In this document: piece after piece, positions 1-11,645 of the stretch | How positions within the stretch are numbered: the stretch's first letter is position 1 | Layout: each line of letters starts with the position of its first letter | Assembly: GCA_016801885.1 (NCBI GenBank) | Contig: CM028889.1 | Span: 26,232,001 to 26,296,000 of the forward strand | Length of the DNA: 64,000 nt | Reading direction: 5' to 3' | DNA from: Toxotes chatareus | Taxonomy: Eukaryota; Chordata; Actinopteri; Toxotidae | The notes under the pieces: model-generated | Database searches by the model: none | Told to the model about the DNA's origin: nothing | Seen by the model: the letters and a program-made list of their open reading frames with translations, nothing else | Made by a program: the position numbers and the translations under genes

Positions 1-95
1 GCATGGTCGTTGTTGTAGGGGCTGGTAGAGGTTGAGCCACCATTCTGAATGTTTTGATCCATGCTGTTCAGGAGCCCCAGGTTTGTATACTGTGA
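1..95 (-). CDS. tp63: tp63 first shared exon (human exon 4 equivalent), 5' part
   Basis: Partial exon, cut by the window edge. Thirty-one codons plus two bases are visible. They read S-QYTNLGLLNSMDQ, then a stretch rich in N, G, S and T, then SPYNNDHA. This matches the linker after the alternative N termini of vertebrate p63, before the DNA-binding domain. The acceptor AG is at 96-97 on the minus strand. It is preceded by a long C-rich pyrimidine tract that appears as the G-rich run at 118-147 on the plus strand. The exon starts on a codon boundary, so both TA exon 3 and the deltaN exon join it in frame. Human p63 has Pro rather than Ser as the first shared residue; the assignment is otherwise clear. 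Confidence 0.96.
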
Positions 96-117
96 CTGGA
101 GACAAAATGGAGGAGAT

Positions 118-147
118 GGGGGAGGGAAGGGTGGGGGTTGGGGGGGG
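118..147 (+). repeat. G-quadruplex-type run beside the shared-exon acceptor
   Basis: At least five runs of three or more G are separated by one to two bases on the plus strand, ending in eight consecutive G. The same bases are the C-rich pyrimidine tract of the tp63 transcript, 23 bp upstream of the exon boundary at 95. Confidence 0.75.
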
Positions 148-1181
148 CAACAAAAAAGAAAGTTTTCAGTCACTACAGGAGAATTTCAAGGATTTCAGAC
201 AGGACACAACTAAAAAAATGAAAATGCAAACAGAAAATTATTTTGTGAAACTTGGATATTTAAGAACCTTAAAAATAAATAAGCATTTTAAATAAAACAC
301 ATTACCACCAGGAACCATGAATTGTGTTTAGAATTCAGTAAAGAACACAAGAAAATAATAATCACATAAATGTTGATTCAAGCTGATGAGGGCTCACAAA
401 ATTTGAGGAAAGCCTTCTACTGGAAGTGGAGATCTTGTTTCAAAAGAAAAAAAGATTTCTGATAAACCATAGCAATATAAACCATCTTCCCTCGTGTTAT
501 GTTTATGATCCAGCTCTTTCCTGAACCAACATACTAACATCATGTTACAACTGCCCTCAGAAATGTCTGCTAGAAATACCAAATCTGATTTTATGATTCA
601 GTTACCAGCTGAGCTCTGCTTGTTTTTGATCAATGTCCTGCTACAACCTACACCACCTCACCTCCTCGTTCCCTTTTCCACAGTCAAAACTATTCAGACA
701 GCAGGAATGGTATTAAAATATCTGCCTTCAAACAGGATGGAGAATACGCCTGGGTCACAGCCAGTCCCTCCTGCTTGCTCTGCTTGCCATTCACCCCATT
801 CCTTTCCATATATAAATGGCACATTCCTGGACAAGGTGCCATGGCTCTCGCTCTTCAGACAGCCATTAATCTCTCCAGGGCCTCTTGTTTATTTCAAGCA
901 TGGCTGACCACAGCTGTCCAGCTCACACCCTTTGCACTGCCAGGTGTTAGTGGGGTGCCAGATGACCAACAAAACACAGACGAGTTAGGCTCTATCACTA
1001 TTAATCAAGGTAGTGACTTATGAAGCAACGCTGCTGCTTTATTGAATACAAATCCTCATGCACAGAAAGACTCATATAGTCAGACAGACACACCTGAAAG
1101 AGCCCATTCAAGTCATCCTCAGCCAGAGGGCAGCTAGCTGGTTGGATGAGGGTCACTGTGTGCGTGGTGCAAGGCAGCTAA

Positions 1182-1310
1182 CCCCCCCCCACACACACAC
1201 ACACCAAACAATGACACCAGGGCTTATAAGAGCTTGTCTGGAGAACAATTGCACTGGGAATGCAGGTGTTAGGAGACAAGTGTTTTGTGAATGGAACACA
1301 CACACACACA
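1182..1310. repeat. Two (CA)n microsatellites
   Basis: C9 followed by (AC)7 at 1182-1205, and a separate (CA)7 at 1297-1310, with unique sequence between them. Confidence 0.9.
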
Positions 1311-2859
1311 CTAAGCAAGAAAGAAAACTCCTATCTGGAGGAAACCCTCCAGCCTTTAGCAGGGAGAGGCTTCCCCCAACACACGCTCCCTTACAATGGG
1401 CTAATTACATACGTGTTATAAAGGGTTAACCTCAGTGGACTGAAGTCTGGCCCTGTGCATCTGATGTCAGGAGATAAAAAAAAAATGGGCATGGTCCAAA
1501 CCTGTGTGAGTAACAATACCAGAAGCTTATCAGTTACCTAAGAATCTCTATTTATTTATTTTTTTTTATCCCAAGTGAAAGAAGAGAAAGAATTTCCTGA
1601 CTGGATAATATTTTCCCATATGCAAGGAGTCAGTGATCATGAGTGATTCTTTTGAACTGTGGCGTAATTCTCTGAAGCTGCATCGAGACACTCAGCCATT
1701 CAGAGATGCCACAGCCTCCCCCAGCACCTGAAGCCGGCTGCTGCAAAGCTTAATGTGACAGGCACCAATTATCAATGTCAAATTATTATTCTCAAGAAAA
1801 GGTTGATGCTGGCCAGAGACCAAACATAGATAAAAGCGGGGACATAAAGCAGAAAGCCTGACACAGAATACTCAACATTAAACACAGGGCCCTGGATAAT
1901 GCGTCTCATGGTCTAAATGAATATGAGGATCAAAGCCATAGCTGACCAGATAGTGAGGCCCAGAAAGCCTGAGTCTCACCTAAACTCATCATGTTTTAAT
2001 GTTTAATTGACTGGAAGTGTGAAGAAGGTTGTGTGAGGGAGTTTCAGGCCTTCCCTTCGTTTCCTTTAATCAGATCTTATTCCACCATAATACAGCAACC
2101 ATTTAATAACCACTTTAGCTGCTCTTAAAAATTCTTTCTGTTTATAGCCAACGCTGTGTTTAGGCCTTTGGGATGTCAGGCGGCTAAGCAGGAACACGAT
2201 AAATCAGCAGCCTTGACGTCCTCAGCAGCCTTTAATAAAGTTTTTGAACAGTTGTGCTGTCGGTTTAAGGCCTTCAAGCTTTTTCTTTGTCTGAGATAAA
2301 TCCTGGCGTAAGCATTTCAGACCTGACGACCTGTTGGTTACAACACAACACATATCAGACATGTTTTACATACACATGGCAGTGCTAATTTAAAAGTTAC
2401 TGCTAATGTCAACACTGTGGCACACTAACACATTCAAATTACTCCTTGTCTTCCTTTACTGCTATGTCAATGACAGAATGAATGCTCTAAAAGATTGTTT
2501 GTATTTATTATTTGACTAAACGTACTGTCATACTGTCATAACATGAATGTGAGGCTTATGTCAGTTCAGAGGTTATGATTACGACTGCAACAGTGTCAGC
2601 AGGCAGCAGAGATTGTAAGATCTTTGTGAACACTGAAAGCAGAACAGCACCAAAAAAAATTCGCCTATCTGCAGACATAACAGGAGTCGTCCACTATTAG
2701 AAAGAGAACAGCTGCATAAACTGGAAACTTGCTTTACGTTGGAGAACTGGAACAGATAAAACTCTATAATTTAGTCTCCGGTTTTCTGCTGCTGTGGTCA
2801 CAAAGTGTGAGCACTGATAAAGTCAGAGCTTGAACGACCAATAGATGACAGGAACCAGA

Positions 2860-3240
2860 GCAGACCTGGCCTGAGGGGGGGAATAGCTCCCATTCCAGGC
2901 TCTCTGGTGACCTGCTCCATGTACCTTCAGCCAGCATATAAGAGCATCTGAGGGGGACTGTGATGAGTGACCACAGGGGAGGGAGGCATTAAAGGCTCAC
3001 CAGGGTTGGGGGTTGAGGTGGGGCTGGGTGGGGGTCTATCTACACCTTATACCTGCTGGGGTGGGCAGAGAAGGTGATTGTATCTACATCAACACACCAT
3101 TAAAGCAATTACGATGGCGAACTAAACAGCAACGCCTGGCCAGCCACATTCTAATGGCTGCAGCGGCTCCCAGGAGACTGGGGACGGGGGAACCTGATAC
3201 CTCACACACTAGAGGGATTGAGCTGGACACCACTTAAAGA
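2860..3240. promoter_or_regulatory. Candidate enhancer / conserved noncoding block (tp63 intron)
   Basis: GC-richer, non-repetitive sequence in an AT-rich intron. It contains a RUNX-like TGACCACAG near 2967, a GCATATAAG motif near 2935 and the G-rich run 3003-3034. No open frame resembles a known protein. The enhancer role is inference from composition and from its place about 1.5 kb downstream of the deltaN exon. Confidence 0.25.
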
Positions 3241-4701
3241 CCCCCTGCTCAACAACTTAAAAGACAGTGACCTGACACACCTGCTATCTGCAACCTGCAA
3301 TCTGAGAATCTGTCACCGCTCACTTGCTCTGCATTAAGTTTTGGATGAGGATTTGGTTGGAAAAACAGAAAGCACAACTCAGTAATTCACTGCAGCAACA
3401 CACGACAAAGGAACAAAAAAGCTGAAGCACAGAACTGAAACTCACAATTTCTCAAACTACAGCACAGATTTCACAGTTTAGACTTACTGACATACAAAAG
3501 GTTAGTTGTTTTTTTTGGCAAACAGCCGAAAAGGCCTAAAAGGGCCATTTTTTCTGCTTGGAATCGTAACTTTACAGTTAAATTTAAGTGATGAAAAACC
3601 ACACAGTTTTTCATCAGTTAAAGTCAGAATAATGCCATTTTGCAGAATTTAAAACAAAAAACCGAGCTAAAATTAGAAAATGAGAACAAAATCCTTTTCA
3701 TATTTAATTGACTGTAAGTGTTTACCATCGAGCTCTGCAGCAAAGATCCATCAGTCATGATGTCTGTACTTTCAAACTGAAAAATGGGAATGGGACCTCA
3801 GATTTTCTTTTTCGGACTAAGAATTTTTAATTCAGACATTATCATATCATAGGTGCATTATCAGAAAAATGTCACTTTTGGTTGGTGAAAGAACAGAAGA
3901 ACATTTCATGTAAATCTCAGAAATCTGACACACAAAGAGAAATGAAAACAACTGATCCCATGAGTATCCAGCTCTCTAAACTGTAAGGTTAATGAATGCA
4001 CACCATAGTATCAGAACAGTTTCTAGTTCTTAAAATACTGTATGGTGGTGCTTTCTATTATCTTTTGCAGTATTTATATTTTTCAGAGCTTTTCCGTGAA
4101 AGGTTCTTCACAGAAAATAGAAATTTATCACTGAAAAATCAAAACCCTCCAAAACCTTTTGGAAGTCAGATTTTTTTCCCACATAAAACATTTAATCAAC
4201 AACAGTAACCAGATTCAAAGTAAATCACATTGACTGAGTATTTGGATTGACCAGTCAGACAGCAGCCATTTCACAAGAAGGAAATATTCCCAAATTCTCA
4301 AGGTGTTTACATACCACAGCTCTGTAGAGAGACGCGCACACAGATGTGCACGCAAACACACACACATTCAAATGCAAAACCATCTTCCCTGCGTTAAGTT
4401 CTTACATGTAATTATTCCTTGATTAAAACAAATTATTTGTATTTTCAGTTCATCCATATATTTTCTTTTATTTCATCAACATTAAATTCCTCCGGGAAAA
4501 ATCTCTGTATCATGTAAGAAATTAAACAAATGAATCCAAGAGTTTGGATCATTCAGAATACTGATATACAACTTTCATCAAAACAACAAGGCCTTTTACT
4601 CCTATGTGATATGTCATTCAGCCCATGGAGCTCTGGGGAACCAACTAAAGGAATGGGAGCGATGGCTGATGCCCCATTACCAGCTCCTCCGTTAGTCTTA
4701 C

Positions 4702-4743
4702 CTCGCTGTAAGATGTTGTGGTCCCCGTCTCCAGGTACAACAT
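4702..4743 (-). CDS. tp63: tp63 deltaN-specific first coding exon
   Basis: The exon encodes exactly 14 residues, MLYLETGTTTSYSE, then a consensus donor (GAG followed by GTAAG). Human deltaNp63 also has a 14-residue unique start beginning MLYLE and ending SE, so length and both ends are conserved while the middle differs. The exon ends on a codon boundary and joins the shared exon in frame. DeltaNp63 lacks the main transactivation domain and is the chief isoform of basal epidermis, where it maintains progenitor cells. Transcription should start within the next 150 bp to the right, where a TATA-like box lies at 4893-4899. No other start codon in this frame is needed. Confidence 0.94.
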
Positions 4744-4899
4744 GTTGGCGCTGAGATTGAGCAGAGCTGCTGCTGTTTGCTCCACTGGCTCCAGGATTCC
4801 CCAAATCTCTTTTCCTCACTCTAAAGGAGTGATGTGGACTACAGATGCAAAGTGGACAAGCAGAAGCTTCTATAGGAATCTATGGGAAGGTCATATATA
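4744..4899 (-). promoter_or_regulatory. tp63: deltaNp63 promoter and 5' UTR
   Basis: Read on the minus strand, a TATATAT box occupies 4893-4899, 150 bp upstream of the deltaN ATG. Transcription would be expected to start around 4865-4870, giving a 5' UTR of about 125 bases. The interval 4744-4870 contains no minus-strand donor-acceptor pair that would be required, so a single continuous first exon is the simplest model. The precise start site is inference. Confidence 0.55.
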
Positions 4900-6098
4900 C
4901 CTGGAAGAGAGGGGAGGGGTCTAAGGAGCTACCTGTCCAATACCTGAGTCCACACCCAGTACACTTCCTTTGAATCTCTGCAGAGATCCTCAAAGGTAGA
5001 AGCTGAACGACGAATAACTTTACTAAGTTGGCAGCAGCGTTTAATATCAACCTCAACAAAAATTTGATATACTTCGATCATATTCTTGTAATTTTACTTT
5101 TTTTTTTTTTTTTTACATTTTCCCTACGTTCTCTAACAGTGAAAAATGAAAACCCCAGTAAAGTGTCAGATCAAATACAGAAAAAATCTAAACTTCTCAC
5201 CTAAGAACATTTTTATTTAATGGCACTGCTCTTACATTGTTTCTACCTGTAAGATGTCATTTAAATGAAACCATTCAAAAGACAGTTAATGCATGACTGG
5301 AAATAATTTTCCAAATAGACCATTCTGTCAATGTGGATATTCATAGGAAAGATCTGCAAAATACGATAAATTAATACAGAAAAATCATTAGACCAGTAAG
5401 CCTCAGAGTGAGAACTGTAGTACGGGGCTGGGAGAGTATCAGCTATACCTGCAGTAGCTAGTTAGCATAAGAATGGCTCCCTTCTGCATCTGTTAAGCAA
5501 TCTTAATGCAGAGCCCCCCAGAAAAACAATGTGACTCCTGTAGATTGCTTGTATCTATCAGAGATGACTGATGTAGATCTGTTTTGGAAACATGCATTGT
5601 GTCTGAGATACTGTAACAGTGCTAGCACTGACCAGCTGGCTCTTAGCATATGCAACAGTCCTGACAAATTAAAGAATAATCCAGCTTTGTTTGTTTAGGG
5701 TTTTATATTTGAGCTGGGAAACTGGAATGATTGCACTTTGGTTCAGTGGATTTTGTGTAGAAAAGCTCTAATTTACAACTATTGAGAAGGAATTGGAACA
5801 AAGAAACATCTTATACTGTTTTACAGACATATTTTTAAAACAAAACTTCAAATGGCTGACACGTTTAAGTCCCTCAAAAAACTATTTGCTAAATAATCTG
5901 GAGTCTGTGCAATCTGAAGAATTGCACATTAATTACTTGAAAGTGAAAGTACATCTGACTTTCTTTAATCTTTTAAGAAGAACATGGAGTAGAGTAATGC
6001 TGAAGATGTAAACATGAGTGGATAGTGCTAGCTGCACTGCTGGATGACAACGGAGGTCACTGGTCAGCAGGGTGCAAGTCATTTCTATTACTGCAGAG

Positions 6099-6126
6099 CC
6101 ACGGGGCTTAAACTCTTGCCCCGTGG
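6099..6126. repeat. Perfect 9-bp GC-rich hairpin
   Basis: CCACGGGGC at 6099-6107 and its exact complement at 6118-6126 enclose a 10-base loop. One further wobble pair is possible outside the arms. It is not followed by a T run, so it is not a Pol III style terminator. Function unknown. Confidence 0.8.
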
Positions 6127-6504
6127 TCAGAATGATTTGAAAGCTGTCTGAAAACTTAAGCACAACTATGAACTGAAGGCAGTGTCTCCAATCACCAGCC
6201 ACACCCTGGTCAGACCCCGGGGCCATGGGCCTACAGGTCAGCCTGTCACAAAAGGCAAATCAACACTTTAAAGAGCCCAGTCCAATGGCCTCCCAACGCA
6301 GCCAGGCTTCAGTGAAGGCTGAGCCAGACCTTTGAGGGTGATAATTAGTTTAGCTAAACAAACTTCTAATTATGTTAAAACAACATTGGCATCTGAAAAG
6401 AAGTTAGAGTACTCAGTGTTGGGGTGAGGCTGTAGTAAAATATAGAACAGTAGCTGTAACCAAGCAGGACAGGAGAGACATACAATACAATACAAAGCTG
6501 TATA

Positions 6505-6977
6505 CACTGAGTTAGCAGTTTATTAGGTCCACCTGGCTGAAACTAATGCAGCCTGATTCAATAATCCTTCAATAAATCCTCCCTTCATGAAGGTTACAAT
6601 GCTTTTGTTAGACACATGTTGATTCGACTGTATGGATGATGTAGTTTGTGGAGCTGTTTAACTGTACTGCACTGTACAGTACAGAAAGGTGTTTCTATTA
6701 TTCTGCCTAAACCCACACAGACATAAATGAGGTGGACAAAATAATACAAAACAATAAAACACCTGACCACAAAATACAAAACGATTCGATAGCATCACAA
6801 ACAATATCCTCCAAAATGACCATAAAGCTGAATCAGCACCTTCCTATGACAGTTTCAACACACACTGAACATTACAGCCCTCATGAAGGTGGATTTACTG
6901 CAGGACTCTTACACTGCATTCGTTTTAACTAGATGTAGGCCTAACTAATAACAAACTAATAAACTGCCAACTGAGTG
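6505..6977. mobile_element. MITE-like element with long terminal inverted repeats
   Basis: The left end, beginning CACTGAGTTAGCAGTTTATT, is repeated inverted and imperfectly at the right end, which closes with ACTGAGTG. Similarity between the arms continues for roughly 90-100 bp, including the CTTCATGA segment in both. The dinucleotide TA flanks both sides (6503-6504, 6978-6979), as expected of a Tc1/mariner-type target duplication. It is 473 bp and has no transposase ORF, so it would be non-autonomous. A partial relative lies at 47214-47390. Superfamily assignment is inference. Confidence 0.65.
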
Positions 6978-9261
6978 TAATGCAGACTCAGGCTTCAATA
7001 AACCGCACTGGGCTTGTAAATCAGCACCAAAAGACCAAAAGCTTTTTAAATTACAAGCTTTTCTTACATAATTAAACAATAACTAACAAACACTGACACC
7101 AACTCTAAAATGACACAGCTTATTCGCAGGTTTGGGGCTGTGGATTATAGTGTAAGACTCCTAAAAGTCCAGTTCACCGGTAACAGATTGTGAAGCCATC
7201 CTAACTCATTTACTCAGAGAGAGGAGGCACATCTCTATTAACTGCAAAGCCTAAAATGCTACAGCTGTGGCAAACTAAGAAAAGAGTGGGACCAGGCAGC
7301 AGCTAAAGAACTGCAGATCCAGGGGCTCAGACAAAAGAAGCTTTACTGAAGTTTTTCCCTTTAAAGAGCCTGTTCCTTAAGTCAGCTAGATTAGTTCGGT
7401 ATCAAGTGTCAGGCTGCAGTGGCTGGATAGGTACAGACACCTGCCCTGAAAACACTGCGAGCTCCCATCCACACTGACAGACACAGGCAGTCAGTGGACA
7501 GACAGAGAGCATCACGTGGGTGGCAAATCCTAAAACCCCCACGATCAGCCACCACCAAATCCTGAAATACTCCGAGTTAAAAGAAACGAACTTAAGCAGC
7601 TTTTGGTAAATCTAGTTTACGCACCGGGAAATTTGATTTCAGATCTGAACAATCAGAACCACTCAGTCAGTGGCAGGTCAAACTCTACCACCAACAAAAT
7701 GGCTGCACTGCTGCAATTATGTGTTATAGATTTAAAACTGCAGATCAGCATAGTTAATTCATTTTTTATATAAGGAAAATTATTAGGACGACTGAAACAA
7801 GGCCTTCTACTGTGTTTATGCAGATGAACAAAAACAGAAACACTTGCATATGAAGCCTCAGACTGCAGAACACATCAATTCTGTTCCACTATTGTCAGAA
7901 TATACTGTGATGCAACTCAGTCACTATGTCCAGGGAGGAGCTGGAAAACACAACAGCATCCTCAAACAAAACTGAAGTGAATATCAACTTAATAACAATG
8001 TTCATAAACCATAAACTCCATTTTCATACAATTAAATTAGTCAGTGACTATTAACCACAGGAATTTTTCTAGGAAATGAGGAACATCACCTGCATTTCAA
8101 CTGAAGAAACCCCGTCCTAGTTTTGTGTCTTAGGTTCTGCCTTTAACAAGTCATAGTACTACTTTCCAAAAACCAAAGAGCTGTCAGAGTGGAGTTTAAG
8201 GACTGAACTCAGCTGACTGCTCAAAAACAAGCCCCAAGACTCATACATCATATGTACAGCATTCATTCAGACTGCAGGGAAGCATTGGTTAGCTAGTATC
8301 AACATCAGGACCAGGGACAGGAAGTTTGTGTAACGTCCCAATGAGTCAAAAAAGGAGTGAAATGAAGAGATGAGAAAAAGAGAGAAATTAAATATAACTC
8401 TGTCTGCTTTTTGTTTTACTATATTTACATCCTTTGGTAAATATAAATTACACATCCAGACTACTTTGGAAACAGGTGTCTTCCCTTTCAAGTGTTTTCA
8501 GTCTCACTGCATGTCTGCTTTCCAACGTCCTCTCAGGACTCTCAGGAGTCGATGTCCCGTTGCATGCAACAAAAAAAAATCATCTCAAACAAACCCACTG
8601 CTTTTTAATATGTTATCTGCCTAATTTGCCTAATTACCACAGGTCTTCAGGTGAAGTGAAAATGCCAACACTGAAGCCTAAAGCATGTCTAAACTGTCTG
8701 ATTTAGTTCCTTGGCCATTGTTTGGTCAAAAATGCCCAAGAACAATGAAAAAAAAAAAGATTATATAAATATATATATGGTATGGTGTTTTCCAAAAGTA
8801 ATTTAAAGGATAATTACTTAAGGATTTATTCATGTGCTCTCTCTCAAACGGTGTGATCTTCAAGTTTTTCAGTTGCACCGAGGATGATAGAATACTGTGG
8901 TGTAAAAGTAGAGTTAAGCCTTGTCTAGAAGAGATAAGGGTAATAAGGGCTCTTGCATCCCCACATCCACAGTCAGACCAGGGCTCATACTATCTCAGTG
9001 ACTCAACGGTTATTCACATGGACCATGGCAAGCACTCATTCTTCAGTACTATGCCTTAAAAAACATTTCTTTATGTGCTGGAGGCAAACTGGCAGAGCAT
9101 TCAAAAATAAAAGAGCTCATTAGGATAATTTAATGCACAGGTTTCCTCGGTTCATGGTTTTTAACTTTTAAAAACTCTAGTTTAAACTGTGTTTTTAGAC
9201 AAATAAAGATCAAAATGGACTCAGTGTTAACAGATTTCAGGTGAGCTTTGATTAATGATTG

Positions 9262-9468
9262 AACTGACCAAGAATCTCTCTTTGAAAAAGCACCCAGTCA
9301 GACTAGTGCGGACTAGAGAGACCGATGCGTATGAACTGATGAAGCCCCTTGGATAAGAGGCGAAACGTCTTCCCAGACAAACATATGTCCAGTTGCCTTC
9401 GATTCAATTTTCAAAGAGAGAACTATGACCTGGATGAATGAGAACATTCACAGACAACTGACCAAGAA
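9262..9468. mobile_element. Short interspersed insertion with 13-bp target-site duplication and hammerhead-like core
   Basis: The 13-bp sequence AACTGACCAAGAA occurs at 9262-9274 and again at 9456-9468, bracketing a 181-bp insert. Inside, CTGATGA (9336-9342) is followed by a hairpin with arms GCCCCTT (9344-9350) and AAGAGGC (9355-9361), six of seven pairs, and a GGAT loop, and then by GAAAC (9362-9366). This order resembles the catalytic core of hammerhead ribozymes, which are known in Penelope-like retroelements. A 13-bp inverted repeat (CTCTCTTTGAAAA at 9276-9288, complement at 9408-9420) also spans much of the insert. I recall similar sequence as a common fish repeat. The Penelope link is inference. 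Confidence 0.6.
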
Positions 9469-10084
9469 GAAACATCCGACTCTGATAACGTAGGTTTTCT
9501 GATAATTCTTTTCAGAGGACACCATTAAGATTAGATTTAAAATCTGTTAAACTAATGTAACAGTGGAGGAAACTGCTCAGCTGCTCACACGCTGAACTAG
9601 GTGGCAACGGCCATCACACATAGGACAAAGGAGGATCGGTGAAAAAGGTAAGAATCCAAACACAAACATGTAATTAGATCTCTGAGAAGCTATGTGTCGA
9701 TTGAGCTACTCGGCCGTAAAGTTGTTTAAACACTTTCTGAGAAGGACTCCTGTTCCTGTGCTCAACACTGCATTAGACGCACAGCTGATCAGAGCTTTAT
9801 CTGTGTGTAAAATCAGCTGTCTGGGGTAGGATATAGCATTTCTCCTGCCTCTATATCTGCTACATTCCTTCATGTTATTCTACCCTCTCCTTGCTCTTCT
9901 TCCCCCCTCCTTGTTGCCACCTCTCACCTTTACATAGAGAAGACACGTACTGATAGATGAGAGCTGGGACCTCTGCAAGAGAGGCAGGTGCTGTGTTAAA
10001 TTGTTGCCCTGCAGCTGCAGAAAAAAATCCAGAACAAAAAGGAATTTCAGATTAAACATAAACCCCACACAATACAAATAAGTC

Positions 10085-10530
10085 CCCCAGGGCACTAAAC
10101 AGTGAGCTGCATTCTAATGACTCATGAGGGAGGCACACCTCCACATGGGTGGGAGGGGCAGGGGGTGTTGAAGGTGTGTTTGCCCACCACGGCTTTTCAT
10201 CAAAACAGACACTTGACTTGGTAATAACGACTGGGGCTTGGTGACTGGCAAGCTGCCATGGCAGCAAGCTCTTGGCCCCCACACGGATGCTGCCTGAGTT
10301 GCTGGCGTGCCAATCAGTGCACCACGCCCCTCTTTGGTGCAAAGGAAAGTGGGTGGTGGGGGTGGGGCCATTAATCACCAGTTCAAGAGAGCACAGGCCC
10401 CCTTGGGGGATGCGCAGGGTAGCATTACTCAGCTCCTTGAACAAAATTTTATTTGCTATTTTTTTCCACCCTGGCTGGACAACAGCATTCCTGCACTGGG
10501 AGGGGAACATGCACATCATCTCTCAGTAGC
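10085..10530. promoter_or_regulatory. Candidate enhancer upstream of the deltaN promoter
   Basis: GC-richer unique block about 5.3-5.8 kb upstream of the deltaN ATG. It holds a perfect AP-1 site, ATGACTCAT (10117-10125). It also holds GAACATGCAC (10505-10514), which fits nine of ten positions of the p53-family half-site RRRCWWGYYY. Open frames up to 155 codons exist on both strands here but are low-complexity and resemble nothing, so noncoding conservation is the better explanation. No alignment was possible. Confidence 0.35.
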
Positions 10531-11645
10531 AGAACTGACAAAGATATGTTCCTCACCACAGGTCAAACAGAAGAGAGTTCACTGAGTTATACTAATCTAA
10601 TACCAGAAAGTATTTTTCACAGTGCTTTACCTGACTGCACAGTAAATTTCTGCTGAATGTGTGTTCTGTGCTGTTACAAGATGCAACCTCACGATCCATG
10701 TTTCAACACTACAGGTCATAAAAAATAAAAAACACAGGAAACTCAAATTTCACCACTTGGAGCACATCATCAAGCATGTAACTGTCTACATGCACATTCC
10801 ACCCTCAACAGACTCTGAGGGTTCCCTGTGTCAAGAGAGGCCACCCAGGTCCAGCACAAAGCAGGCTAAATGAGATATTATCATCACTTTACAGACAAAA
10901 ACAGCAAAAACAGACAAAGCAGCATCATTCACTGGCTGCTGAACTGCTCTGCACCATATTTTCTCAGCTGTCACAGGGAAATTCCATTGTTAATATGAAA
11001 TTGAAAGTCATTTACACATTTTTTTACTGTACAACTTATGGAATTTACCACTGGAAATCACATCAACTCATAATGAAAGTAATATCAGACAGTACATTTA
11101 CTCATCAGCCAAAACTAAGCACACAAAATAATAGACTTTCAAGCTGCTATTTGATATGTTGCTTTGAGACCAAGTTGTTTTTGATTAATTACATAAAGGA
11201 ATTAGTACAGCTTTATGACATCATTTGTGTGTTTTGAAATTAGCTGGTTGAGAAAGTACATGGAGACGTCTCAGACAGCATAAAACTGACAGGTTTAATC
11301 ATTCATAAAACATCTATAGTGATTCTTTGAAGGATGCTCACTGTAAACTGCAAATCTGTAATACCAGTGCCAGAACGGCATTGCTTAAACCTTATACACA
11401 AACTATACACTGATCACTTAACATTAAATTATCCTTTTACGTCAAAAGAAATGTTCACTGGTTGTATAGCACATACATTACAGGCTGAACTGAATGTGTA
11501 TGGGTCTTAAAATCACAAGCAGGTCATTTTGAATGCTGTTAATTTTATACATGCTGTATCTCTGGTTGTGGTGAGTAGTAGTAGGAACTACTCGCGAAAA
11601 AGAAGAAACTGGTGTTTTCCTTGAACAGAAAACCTACGTACTTAC

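Larger units (their letters stand above)
96..4701 (-). other. tp63: tp63 intron between the deltaN exon and the shared exon
   Basis: No exon was recognised here. It holds a G-quadruplex-like run (118-147), a C9(AC)7 tract (1182-1205), a (CA)7 tract (1297-1310) and a second G-rich run (3003-3034). The GC-richer unique block at about 2860-3240 contains a RUNX-type TGACCACAG and could be an enhancer, which is inference only. The short ORFs here lack splice context and family resemblance. Confidence 0.7.
4744..11645 (-). other. tp63: tp63 intron between TA exon 3 and the deltaN exon
   Basis: 6.9 kb with no additional exon recognised. It contains the deltaN promoter at its left end, a GC-rich hairpin (6099-6126), a TIR element (6505-6977), an insertion with target-site duplication (9262-9468) and a candidate enhancer (10085-10530). 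The remaining AT-rich sequence shows no structure I can name. Confidence 0.7.

Noticed and set aside
9336..9366. Functional hammerhead ribozyme
   Set aside because: Only core strings and one arm are seen; extra A next to the core and no clear stem III or cleavage triplet, so kept only as a resemblance within a repeat.
10052..10519. 155-codon minus-strand open frame, the longest in the window
   Set aside because: Low information content, overlaps open frames on the plus strand, no domain resemblance, no splice context in the tp63 transcript; more likely noncoding regulatory DNA.
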